Shown in pieces: positions 29,101-35,908 of a DNA stretch of 64,000 bases. The notes below the pieces were generated by a model. It saw only the letters and a list, made by a program, of their open reading frames with translations. It was not told the DNA's origin and did no database searches. Position 1 is the first letter of the stretch. Each line of letters begins with the position of its first letter. Source of the DNA: Methylococcus capsulatus str. Texas = ATCC 19069. GTDB lineage: Bacteria > Pseudomonadota > Gammaproteobacteria > Methylococcales > Methylococcaceae. The translations under genes and the position numbers were made by a program. Location of the stretch: NCBI RefSeq assembly GCF_000424685.1, contig NZ_AUKJ01000007.1:1-64000 (forward strand). Reading direction: 5' to 3'.

Positions 29101-30692
29101 CGGTGTTGCAGGTGATTTGGGAGCATGTCGCCAGGAACGATACCCTCACCCCTAGCCCCTCTCCCGCCAGCGGGAGAGGGGAAAACGAAAACCCTTCTCC
29201 CGCGGGCAGCGGAGGGGAAAACGAAAGCCCCTCTCCCGCGGGCAGCGGAGGGGAAAACGAAAGCCCCTCTCCCGCGGGCAGCGGAGGGGAAAACGAAAGC
29301 CCCTCTCCCGCGGGCGGCGGAGGGGAAAACGAAAGCCCCTCTCCCGCGGGCAGCGGAGGGGAAAACGAAAGCCCCTCTCCCGCGGGCGGCGGAGGGGAAA
29401 ACGAAAGCCCTTCTCCCGCGGGCGGGAGAAGGGTCTGGGATGAGGGTGTTTCCAATCCACCCGCCACAGGCGATTCCCTCGCCCCAACCCCTCTCCCGCC
29501 TACGGGAGAGGGGCTCAAGGAGTGGGAGGTTCCTTTCGACTTTCCCCCCGGTTGGCCGGCATCCGCCCGCGCGCCTTTCGACGCTTTCCACGCCGCGCGC
29601 CAGGCCATGCAGCGGCAGATGGACGCGTCCATCGCCGCTCACGCCGACCAGGAAACCCTCTACGACCAGCCGCTGGTGTCCAAAACCAAGCTGCGGATCA
29701 CCGGCCCCTTCACCGTGGAGGCGGTGCCCTTTCCCACGGTGCTGGCACTGGAGCCCTCACCCCAACCCCTCTTCCAGGGGGAGAGGGACGTCGGATTTGT
29801 GGCCGACACGGCGGTGGCCCGCTCCGGCGAAACCTCCCGGCAGGCCCGCTGGCGCGACGAGCTGCTGAAAACCGGCATCCGCGGCAAGGGCGGGCAAATC
29901 CTCAAGCTGGCCGATCTGGAACCGCTGCCGGGGGCGCGCTACATCCATGCGGTGGGCACGGTGGCGGAGGAATCCTTTCCCTCGCCCCAACCCCTCTCCC
30001 GCTTGCGGGAGAGGGGCTTTGATCGCGTCGCCGTGAGCTTCGGCCCGGAACACGCAGCGCTGGAGCAGCGCCAGGTGGAAATCGCCATGCGCGAGGCGGG
30101 CGAACTGTTCCCCCTGCCCAAGATGCTGGTGTTCTGCGCCTTCACCTTCGATCCGGAAGCGGCCAAGGACATCGACAACATCAAGGGCATCACTGCCCTC
30201 AAGGTGCAGATGAACACCGACCTGCTCACGGAGGATTTGAAGAAGGCCCGCGCCAGCAACGAATCCTTCTGGCTGATGGGCCAGCCGGACGTTGAATTGC
30301 GCCGCGTCCCTCCCCCCTCTCCCGTAAGCGGGAGAGGGGCCGGGGGTGAGGGTGTCTGGTATCAGGTCGAAGTCCACGGCTTCGACTACTTCGACACGGT
30401 CACCGGTGAGCTGAAATCCGGCGGCAAGAACCAGATCGCCCTATGGCTGTTGGACACCGACTATGACAACCGCTCCCTGTTTCCCAGGCAGGTGTTCTTC
30501 CCCATGGCCGGCGCCAAGGATGGCTGGTACAAGCTGAAAAAGGACATCCGCGCCGAACTGGACGAAGACCTGCTGGAGCAGTTCCATGGCACGGTGTCGC
30601 TGCCGTTCGAGGCGGGCGAGAACCGTTGCATAGCGGTCAAGATCGTGGATGACCGGGGGATCGAGTCATTGAAAGTCATGGCCCTGGATTGA
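26130..30692 (+). CDS. Type III-like DNA adenine methyltransferase (Mod), heavily interrupted by repeats and a DUF559 domain
   Basis: 1520 residues, roughly half again as long as I expect for this family. The ATG at 26130 is chosen because AAGGA lies 8 bases upstream; another ATG at 26112 is possible. An N-terminal winged-helix-like part ([16 protein letters not shown]) comes first. The beta-class methyltransferase order follows: DPPYG (residues 366-369), the recognition segment, then DPTCGSGTT (from residue 665). The C terminus (residues ~1380-1520) is family-typical. Six clusters of palindromic repeats translate to proline/glycine-rich linkers, and a DUF559 nuclease domain sits at about residues 891-1003. 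No stop or frameshift occurs. It would modify adenines to protect host DNA from the downstream Res protein. Whether so large a chimera is active is unknown. Confidence 0.85.
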   Translation: MTEIDPTLRELILRHVPANGASIGDKALLERLAQSLDGEVSEEDFRRVRDALIAEGLLASGRGRGGSVMRAVPADHEGDEPLLNVQVQVAPPKAAPRGAPQAGPVPRARPGDAIQVLSYRHGDKRRNNPHVGMVDAASDGVEEETRWAYDPHIDPALQFDSARARVENLIDDALASGDPDHMRQALQQLKRMQAPYLNWTGKAERTSFEVDTVSLHVHERIDPATIIAAVQKQPKNASRGGRAPSSQTLLPPAGEGLHTPSPAATGIMSHPSPAATGTISHPSPAATGTISHPSPAGGRGAGVRAAFQPDLFSAPFENLPLREAIAFYKHERDWANRLIAGDSLLVMNSLIQKESMAGQVQMIYIDPPYGIKYGSNFQPFVNKRDVKDRRDEDLTQEPEMIKAFRDTWELGIHSYLTYLRDRLLLARELLSESGSVFVQISDENLHHVREVMDEIFGSENFIAQITFSKTSGATNLFLPGTADYLLWYGKSKEQTKYRSLYKDKTAGAEGGLAYGKVEFEDGRRRAMTASEKNDPSIVGIYGKVYRIDNLTSQSEGRQKGEGAACWFPVKFAGKDYLPSIKGRWKTNEFGMTRLLLANRLEATDAGGLYYVRYLDDFPAFPITNNWTDTGLAGFASDKRYVVETSAKVIERCLLMTTDPGDLVLDPTCGSGTTAFVAEKWGRRWITCDTSRVAVTLAKQRLLTASYDYYELKYPHEGLKGGFIYKTVPHVTLKSIANNPEIDEIYERMHPAIERALAELNAALQSPSPPAPLPPAGEGKTAEASLPSAAERGTAPPSAGEGETALPPTGEWRTTPPPVGEGRTAKASLAPRGEGSESSSPAGGRAVASAVTETAGRKVWNESTSLPSPAGGRGAGGEGAEWDYIPHPPARLPEDLKRHARDLRKTATDAENLMWRLLRNRRLANAKFRRQHPIGEYIADFFCDEHGLVIELDGGQHAEQKTYDERRTAFLQSQGLTVLRFWNHQVLGETEAVLQVIWEHVARNDTLTPSPSPASGRGENENPSPAGSGGENESPSPAGSGGENESPSPAGSGGENESPSPAGGGGENESPSPAGSGGENESPSPAGGGGENESPSPAGGRRVWDEGVSNPPATGDSLAPTPLPPTGEGLKEWEVPFDFPPGWPASARAPFDAFHAARQAMQRQMDASIAAHADQETLYDQPLVSKTKLRITGPFTVEAVPFPTVLALEPSPQPLFQGERDVGFVADTAVARSGETSRQARWRDELLKTGIRGKGGQILKLADLEPLPGARYIHAVGTVAEESFPSPQPLSRLRERGFDRVAVSFGPEHAALEQRQVEIAMREAGELFPLPKMLVFCAFTFDPEAAKDIDNIKGITALKVQMNTDLLTEDLKKARASNESFWLMGQPDVELRRVPPPSPVSGRGAGGEGVWYQVEVHGFDYFDTVTGELKSGGKNQIALWLLDTDYDNRSLFPRQVFFPMAGAKDGWYKLKKDIRAELDEDLLEQFHGTVSLPFEAGENRCIAVKIVDDRGIESLKVMALD
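26872..27030 (+). repeat. Palindromic repeat cluster 1 inside mod (with three 33-bp tandem units)
   Basis: A first full palindrome (CCCTTCTCCCGC ... GCGGGAGAAGGG, 26872-26897) is followed by three 33-bp tandem units starting at 26906, 26939 and 26972, each a half-palindrome CCCCTCTCCCGCGGCGACAG plus a short tail. A second full palindrome (27005-27030) closes the array. In the mod frame the units read [11 protein letters not shown]. 33 is a multiple of three, so unit number does not shift the frame. Confidence 0.9.
27481..28075 (+). other. AT-rich segment of mod, probable target-recognition domain
   Basis: Between the DPPY motif and DPTCGSGTT the base composition drops sharply compared with all flanking DNA: for example 27721-27780 has 19 G+C of 60. 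Codon choice also changes (AAA, AAT, TTT, ATA are frequent). In beta-class methyltransferases the recognition domain lies between motif IV and motif I, exactly here. The segment therefore looks like a swapped specificity cassette. It covers residues ~451-649 of the protein. Confidence 0.7.
28426..28762 (+). repeat. Palindromic repeat cluster 2 inside mod
   Basis: It opens with an arm CCTCACCCCCGGCC leading into a 26-bp palindrome (28438-28463). Several degenerate copies follow, for example around 28489, 28514, 28543 and 28571. It closes with another perfect 26-bp palindrome (28724-28749) followed by the opposite arm CCGGGGGTGAGGG (28750-28762). The outer ends are thus inverted repeats of each other. 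The whole cluster is open in the mod frame. Confidence 0.88.
28801..29140 (+). other. DUF559 (Vsr-like) nuclease domain embedded in mod
   Basis: In the mod frame this stretch encodes [14 protein letters not shown]..., then [27 protein letters not shown], a helix with [23 protein letters not shown] and VLQVIWEH. This is the DUF559 pattern, a PD-(D/E)xK-type fold related to very-short-patch-repair endonuclease; the D of IADFF and the E-x-D of IELDG are the likely metal ligands. No plausible in-frame start codon precedes it, so it is made only as part of the methyltransferase. It is bordered on the left by arm GGGGGTGAGGG (ending 28762) and on the right by CCCTCACCCC (from 29143). Confidence 0.85.
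29143..29516 (+). repeat. Palindromic repeat cluster 3 inside mod, with a 36-bp tandem array
   Basis: It opens with CCCTCACCCCTAG and a 26-bp palindrome (29156-29181). Seven 36-bp units start at 29181, 29217, 29253, 29289, 29325, 29361 and 29397; the last is divergent and ends near 29432. Single A/G differences separate units (GGGCAGCGG versus GGGCGGCGG). Each unit reads [12 protein letters not shown] or [13 protein letters not shown] further complete palindrome with a left arm lies at 29475-29513. Confidence 0.92.
29754..29788 (+). repeat. Palindromic repeat copy 4 inside mod (degenerate)
   Basis: Left arm CCCTCACCCCAA followed by CCCCTCTTCCAGGGGGAGAG, a decayed stem. In the mod frame it reads [12 protein letters not shown], interrupting an otherwise family-like region. 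Confidence 0.75.
29979..30016 (+). repeat. Palindromic repeat copy 5 inside mod
   Basis: Left arm CCCTCGCCCCAA followed by CCCCTCTCCCGC, a short loop and GCGGGAGAGGGG. Here the element is read in another phase, giving [13 protein letters not shown]. Confidence 0.85.
30314..30352 (+). repeat. Palindromic repeat copy 6 inside mod
   Basis: CCCCTCTCCCGT, loop AA, GCGGGAGAGGGG, followed by the right arm CCGGGGGTGAGGG. The orientation is opposite to copies 4 and 5. It reads [13 protein letters not shown] in the mod frame. Confidence 0.85.
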
Positions 30693-33478
30693 TGCCCAAG
30701 TCACTCATCATCAATTCCCCCTACGCCCGACCCACCCGGCACTGGGAGCAAGACGCCCACGGCCGCGTGCTCCAGATCGTCGAAGGCCGCCGCAAGGCCG
30801 GGTACGAGATGTTCGACACGCGCACCCACACCCGCCGGGTGGAGGAGCTGGAGCTGGTCAACCGCATCCGCGAGCGCGTGGACGAGTGGCGGGATGCGGG
30901 CTTTCCCGGCATCACCAGCGTCACCCGTCGCTTGCTGGAGCATTGGCATGACCGCGAGGCGCGGCCATTGCCGTTCTATTTCTGCCAACTGGAAGCCATC
31001 GAAACGCTGATCTGGTGGGTGGAGGGGCCGCAGGAATTCAAGCAGGGCATCCACTTGCCCGGCGACGGCGGGCCGTGGGAGCGCGTCTGCAACAAGATGG
31101 CGACGGGTACCGGCAAGACCACGCTGATGGGGTTGATCATCACCTGGCAGGTGTCGAATGCGCTCACCTACCCCAAGCGGAAGGAGTTTTCGGCGGCGAT
31201 CTTCGTGGTGGCCCCGGGCCTGACGGTGAAGGAGCGCCTGCAGGTGCTCCATCCGGGGCACGGGAAGAACGTGTACGACGAATTCCGCCTGTGCCCCAAC
31301 GAGGCCATGCGCCAGAAGATCAACCAGGCCGCGCTGCGGGTGGAGAACTGGCACACGCTGATGCCGCTCAAGGAGCCGGACCGCTCGGTGGTGAAAAAGG
31401 GCGCGGAGAGCGACGAAGCCTTCACCCGGCGGGTGCTAGGCAAACTGGCCGGTTACAGGGACATCGTGGTCATCAACGACGAAGCCCACCATGCCTATCG
31501 GCAGCGCGCCGAGCTCAAGGTGAGCAAGAAGGAGGCGGAGGAGCTGGGCATCGATCTGGACGAGGCCACCCGCTGGATCGAGGGGCTGGACCGCATCCAC
31601 AGGACCCGGCGCATCCGCCGCTGCTTCGACCTTTCCGCCACGCCCTTCGCGCCCACCGGCAAGAAATCCACGGAAAAAGGCCTGTTCGGCTGGATCGTTT
31701 CCGACTTCGGCCTGAACGACGCCATCGAAGCCGGGCTGGTGAAGACGCCGCGCGTGGTGGTGCGCGACGACGCGCTGGCCAATGCCCAGAGCTATAAGTC
31801 CAAGCTCTATCACCTTTATGACGAAGCCGAGGTGAAGGAAGACCTGAACCGCAAGGCCGGGCCGCACGAGCCGCTGCCGGACCTGGTGCAGAAGGCCTAT
31901 GCCCTGCTGGCCCACGACTGGCGGGAAACGGCCCGGCGATGGCGGGAGGCCGGGCATGACACGCCGCCGGTGCTGCTGACGGTATGCAATCGCACCGAGA
32001 CCGCCGCGCGCATCGAACGCTTTTTCAACGGGGGCGACTGTCCGATCGGCGAAACCCGGGCGCCGGACCGGACCTTGCGGGTGGATTCCAAAGTGCTGGA
32101 GAAAGCCGAACGGGGCGAATCCGTCACCCGCGACAAGGACTATGCCGAGCGGCTGGAGGCGATCATTCGGGCGGCGGGCCTGCCGGACGACGAACGCGAC
32201 GATTTGCTCAACGCCAAACAGGAAGAGCAGTTGCGCGCCCTCGTCGATACCGTCGGTAAACGCGGCAAGCCCGGGCAGCGGCTGCAGAATGTCATTTCCG
32301 TGGCGATGCTTTCCGAGGGCTGGGATGCCGCCAACGTCACCCACATCATGGGGCTCCGTGCCTTCACCAGCCAGTTGCTGTGCGAGCAGGTGATCGGCCG
32401 GGGTCTGCGGCGCGTCGCCTACGAGCGGGACGAGGACGGGCTGTTCCTGCCGGAATATGTGAACGTGTTCGGCGTGCCGCTTTCCATCTTCCAGGACGTG
32501 GGCGAAGGCGGCGAACCGCCGCCACCGCCCAAGCCCAGCATACAGGTGGAAGTGGTGCCCGGCCGTCAGCCGCTGGAAATCCGCTGGCCCAACGTGCTGC
32601 GGGTGGATACGGTGCTGCGGCCCACACTGGTCATGGACTGGGAGGCCGTGACACCCCTCACGCTGGACCCGATGCAGACGCCCATCCACGCGGAAATCGC
32701 CCCGGCGCTGGCGGGGCAGGCCGATCTTTCCAAGGTGAGCGAGATCGATTTGGAAAAGGCCGCGGCGGAGTTCCGCCTGCAGAATCTCGTCTTCCGGGCC
32801 GCCCGAAAGCTCTATCTGCAAAGCGCGGACGTCTTCGCGGCGGACAAGCAATACCTGGCCGTGCAGTTGATCCGGCTGGTCGAGCAATTCCTGGCCGGCG
32901 ACAGGCTGCGTATTCCCAGTCTGTGGCATCGAGACCCCTTGCGGCGCCGCCTGTTGCTGGCCATGAACATGGACACCGTCGTCGGCCACGTGAGCCGGTT
33001 CGTGCAGGTACAGAACACGGAAAAATTGGCGGCCTGCTTCGACCAGGAAAATCCGATCGGCTCCACCGCCTTCATGCGTACCTGGTACACCACCAGGCCT
33101 TGCGCTCCCACCAGGAAATCGCAGATCAGCCACGTGGCGTATGACAGCGTGTGGGAAAAAGCCGTGGCGGATTTGTGCGAGACGGAGCCGGTCGTGCTGG
33201 CCTGGGCCAAGAACGACCACCTGGATTTCAAGGTGCGCTATCTCTACCGCGGCTCTTCACGCAATTTCGTGCCGGACTACCTGATACGCCTGAGCAACGG
33301 CAAGACGCTGGTGCTGGAAGTGAAAGGCCGGGACAGCGAACGGAACCGCGCCAAACGGGCCGCGATGGAGATCTGGGTGAAAGCGGTGAACGAACAGGGC
33401 GGTTTCGGCCGGTGGTGCTTCTCCGTCGTATTCGAGCCGGCGCGGATGCGGGACACGCTCCTCTTGCATGCGGGATGA
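30692..33478 (+). CDS. Type III-like restriction endonuclease subunit (Res): SF2 helicase plus C-terminal nuclease
   Basis: 928 residues. The ATG at 30692 shares its A with the mod stop (TGATG), so the two are translationally coupled. Superfamily 2 motor: Walker A MATGTGKTTLMG near residue 135, INDEAHHAY near 262, LSATPF (motif III) and VIGRGLRR (motif VI). The C terminus has a PD-(D/E)xK nuclease: FVPDYLI near 860 and LVLEVKGRD near 875, with all metal ligands present. Together with Mod it would translocate along and cut unmodified DNA in the cytoplasm. No repeat insertion was seen in this gene, and its GC content matches the chromosome. Confidence 0.88.
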   Translation: MPKSLIINSPYARPTRHWEQDAHGRVLQIVEGRRKAGYEMFDTRTHTRRVEELELVNRIRERVDEWRDAGFPGITSVTRRLLEHWHDREARPLPFYFCQLEAIETLIWWVEGPQEFKQGIHLPGDGGPWERVCNKMATGTGKTTLMGLIITWQVSNALTYPKRKEFSAAIFVVAPGLTVKERLQVLHPGHGKNVYDEFRLCPNEAMRQKINQAALRVENWHTLMPLKEPDRSVVKKGAESDEAFTRRVLGKLAGYRDIVVINDEAHHAYRQRAELKVSKKEAEELGIDLDEATRWIEGLDRIHRTRRIRRCFDLSATPFAPTGKKSTEKGLFGWIVSDFGLNDAIEAGLVKTPRVVVRDDALANAQSYKSKLYHLYDEAEVKEDLNRKAGPHEPLPDLVQKAYALLAHDWRETARRWREAGHDTPPVLLTVCNRTETAARIERFFNGGDCPIGETRAPDRTLRVDSKVLEKAERGESVTRDKDYAERLEAIIRAAGLPDDERDDLLNAKQEEQLRALVDTVGKRGKPGQRLQNVISVAMLSEGWDAANVTHIMGLRAFTSQLLCEQVIGRGLRRVAYERDEDGLFLPEYVNVFGVPLSIFQDVGEGGEPPPPPKPSIQVEVVPGRQPLEIRWPNVLRVDTVLRPTLVMDWEAVTPLTLDPMQTPIHAEIAPALAGQADLSKVSEIDLEKAAAEFRLQNLVFRAARKLYLQSADVFAADKQYLAVQLIRLVEQFLAGDRLRIPSLWHRDPLRRRLLLAMNMDTVVGHVSRFVQVQNTEKLAACFDQENPIGSTAFMRTWYTTRPCAPTRKSQISHVAYDSVWEKAVADLCETEPVVLAWAKNDHLDFKVRYLYRGSSRNFVPDYLIRLSNGKTLVLEVKGRDSERNRAKRAAMEIWVKAVNEQGGFGRWCFSVVFEPARMRDTLLLHAG

Positions 33479-33530
33479 GGGCGGCGCGTCGAACGAAACG
33501 GCAGTCGGCGGGCCGGGTTCGGCCCCGGAC

Positions 33531-35312
33531 TCAGCGGAAGGTGCCCTTACGGATATTGAAGAACGCCAGCTCCGGCAGGCTGACCAGCATGCCGCGGAGG
33601 CCGCGGTGGAGGGTGCGGCCGGCGTCGAAGGGGAGGGTCAGGATACCGGCCAGGGCTTCGGCGGTGCCGACGGCCAGATTGGCGGCGCCGAACAGGGGAC
33701 GCGGCCACGTTGCGTCGTCGGTGAAGAACAGGAACAGCGAGTCCTCGTCGTTGTGACGGTAGATCGCGGAGCTCAGGGGGCTGAGTTCGGCGAGGTAGGC
33801 TTCGGCATCGAGGCTTTCGAGGAAAAGCTTGCGGCGCGAGGCGAGTTCGAGGGATTCCGTGATGCGGTAGCGGCGTTCGACGCTTTGTGCCGAGACGAAG
33901 GGAATGGCGTCGGCCGCCGTCGGCTCGATGTGTCCGCCCAGTGCCCGGGTGTCGCTCTCGTTCAGTCCGGCCAGGCCGTCGTTCAGGGTTCGGAACAGCT
34001 CGGTGACACAGTTCCGCTCCACCAGGTGATAGCGGTAGATCTGGGCCAGCCGTTCCCGCTGGGCGCTCTCGGCCGCCAGGAAGGCCGCCGCGGCATCCTG
34101 CATGGCCTCCGCGGCCAAGGCGGGGCGGACGATTTCCGTGGGGGTTCCGGGACGCGCGGGCATGAGTCCGGGAGGGATGCGCAGGCGGAACGGCGCCTTG
34201 CCCGCCAGCGCCCGGCGGGCCTCGAGCCGGCGGTTCGCCGCGTTTTCCAGCAGACTGTAGCCGACTTCGTCGAGCTCTCGGCCACCGGTCAGCTCCCGCC
34301 TGGCCAGGCGGAAGTCGGCATCCGCCGTGGTAAAGACCGGCGGGGCGCCGCTCCAGGGGAGCACGGCCGGTTCCGGTTCGCTCAGCGTGTCCAGGAACAC
34401 CAGCCGGCCATAGCGCAGGGTCTTGCCCAGGGCCTCCAGGCGGGCGAAGGCGACGAGGAGGCCGGGGCCCTGGTCGGGACGGGGTCGGTCCAGCGCCGCC
34501 AGCACCCAATCTTCCAGTTTGCCGGCGAAGTTCCGCAGCGTCTCTGTCTCGTCCGCTCTGAGCGCGAATTCGCGGCCGGCCGGCGCGTGGCAGGCGTCGC
34601 GCCGGAGCGGGGCGGCGCGTTCCAGCAGCCGATAGGCTTCCAGCAACGCATGGAAGTCGTGGTAGCGGTCGGCGAAACGGTAGCGCCAGGGCGGGGAGTG
34701 GTTGGCGTCGCTAGGCAGCGGGTCGTCCGGCGGGCCCGGGCGTAGCGCCGAGATGGCCTGACGGACCGACGCCATGCGCGTCCGAAGGCCGTCGGCCCCG
34801 TATCGGGCGAGGGCGCGGGTGCGCAGACCGGCCAGCGCCGGGTCTTCGGGACGGTCCGTCCCGGCCGGCTCGAACAGGCCGAGTCCTTTCACCGGCAGAC
34901 CCGGCTGTGGGGCGGGGCGTGCCAGCAGCGCCAGGAGTTCGGCGTCACGGTGGAACGCCGCTGGCACTTCGAACTGGGCGTTCTGCCGGCGCAGAAGGCT
35001 CTCGAAGCGCTCACGCAGGGCCGTGTAGACGACCGGCGTCACCGCGATCCGGCTGATGTGGAGAGTGCGGTTCTCGGTTTCGGTGTAAAGCCGGCGGAAC
35101 GGTTCGAACGCCTGGCGGGCGGCCCGGATCAGGCCGCCCTCCACGTATTCGAAATGGTAGACGTCGTCGCCGAACCGCAGCGCCGCATGGCCTCCCGCCG
35201 CCTGGCCCTCGTTGGCGTCGAGATAAAGATAGTCGATCCGGGCGGAATGGGCCTCCGCGGCGCGCAGCGTCGCCGGCAGGACCAGCAGCGCGAAAACGGC
35301 GAGCCGGATCAG
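33531..35312 (-). CDS. Exported DUF4105-like protein, apparent CTG start
   Basis: 593 residues if started at CTG 35312. That codon overlaps the stop of the upstream lipoprotein gene (CTGA) and has GAGGG 6 bases before it. Starting there gives a textbook signal peptide (IRLAVFALLVLPATLRAAEA), and no ATG, GTG or TTG fits. The mature protein begins with HAALRFGDDVYHFEYVEGG and later has VERNCVTELF. A conserved histidine region followed by an NC motif is the pattern of DUF4105/Lnb N-terminal domains, thought to adopt a permuted papain-like fold. It is likely periplasmic or outer-membrane-associated, possibly a hydrolase or acyltransferase. The family assignment is tentative. Confidence 0.65.
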   Translation of the reverse strand: MIRLAVFALLVLPATLRAAEAHSARIDYLYLDANEGQAAGGHAALRFGDDVYHFEYVEGGLIRAARQAFEPFRRLYTETENRTLHISRIAVTPVVYTALRERFESLLRRQNAQFEVPAAFHRDAELLALLARPAPQPGLPVKGLGLFEPAGTDRPEDPALAGLRTRALARYGADGLRTRMASVRQAISALRPGPPDDPLPSDANHSPPWRYRFADRYHDFHALLEAYRLLERAAPLRRDACHAPAGREFALRADETETLRNFAGKLEDWVLAALDRPRPDQGPGLLVAFARLEALGKTLRYGRLVFLDTLSEPEPAVLPWSGAPPVFTTADADFRLARRELTGGRELDEVGYSLLENAANRRLEARRALAGKAPFRLRIPPGLMPARPGTPTEIVRPALAAEAMQDAAAAFLAAESAQRERLAQIYRYHLVERNCVTELFRTLNDGLAGLNESDTRALGGHIEPTAADAIPFVSAQSVERRYRITESLELASRRKLFLESLDAEAYLAELSPLSSAIYRHNDEDSLFLFFTDDATWPRPLFGAANLAVGTAEALAGILTLPFDAGRTLHRGLRGMLVSLPELAFFNIRKGTFR

Positions 35313-35749
35313 TGGTAACCCTCGTCGATGTACTGCATACGGGTCGGATCGGCATTCGCGAGTAGCCGGCGCAGCGCCTCGTACTGTGGCTGGCCCAGTC
35401 TGGCGCCGGCCAGTCCCTTGCCGATGGCGACATAGGTGCCCTTGTCGCCGTCCCAGCCGGTGATGCCATATTCCTGTGCCAGCTGGCTGATCCGGGCATA
35501 GAACGCCACGGTGTCGTTGCTGCCGGATCGGGCGAATTCGGTGGTGTATTCGGTGACGCTTTTCTCGTAATGCGCCTTCCTGTTCTGCGACGACTTCGAA
35601 CTCGACGAGCTGGATTCGGACATCGAAGCCGACGAGGTGAAGGGACTGGCGGAAGTCTTGACCGAGCTTTCCGAGCTGTACGAGAACGAGCAGCCTTGCA
35701 GGGCCAGGCCGACTGCGGGTAAGAGCAATGCTTTGGTTTTGAGAGACAT
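35309..35749 (-). CDS. Small serine-rich lipoprotein
   Basis: 146 residues from ATG 35749. MSLKTKALLLPAVGLALQGC is a lipoprotein signal with lipobox LQGC. A Ser-rich linker (SMSESSSSSSKSSQ) follows, then a C-terminal domain containing YARISQLAQEYGITGWDG and DPTRMQYIDEGYH. It should be lipid-anchored in the envelope. I do not recognise a family by name. It overlaps the downstream DUF4105-like gene by 4 bases, so the two proteins are probably made together and act together. Confidence 0.75.
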   Translation of the reverse strand: MSLKTKALLLPAVGLALQGCSFSYSSESSVKTSASPFTSSASMSESSSSSSKSSQNRKAHYEKSVTEYTTEFARSGSNDTVAFYARISQLAQEYGITGWDGDKGTYVAIGKGLAGARLGQPQYEALRRLLANADPTRMQYIDEGYH

Positions 35750-35908
35750 GGACTGACCGGGTTGGGTGAGTTGGTCGATTGGGGGAGACGAGGAGCTTTG
35801 TGCTCGCGTGATGTGATTCAATCATATTCCATGGCCTCGCTCATGCCCAATCGACCGCATGGAGCGTGGGGTCGCACTCGAGGAATTCATTGCAGTCTTG
35901 GAGATCGG

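Noticed and set aside
28769-29155. Independent DUF559 gene
   Set aside because: No credible in-frame start or ribosome site precedes the domain; it is continuous with the methyltransferase frame.
29181-29432. Regular 36-bp repeats resembling a CRISPR array
   Set aside because: Units are directly adjacent with no unique spacers, no cas genes are present and the stretch is coding within mod.
26130-30692. Phase-variable mod switch
   Set aside because: The only tandem units seen are 33 and 36 bp, which cannot shift frame; no tetra- or pentanucleotide tract was found.
26036-33530. Genomic island with integrase or transposase
   Set aside because: No integrase, transposase or flanking direct repeat was recognised. 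The locus sits between ordinary genes and only the recognition segment has foreign composition.
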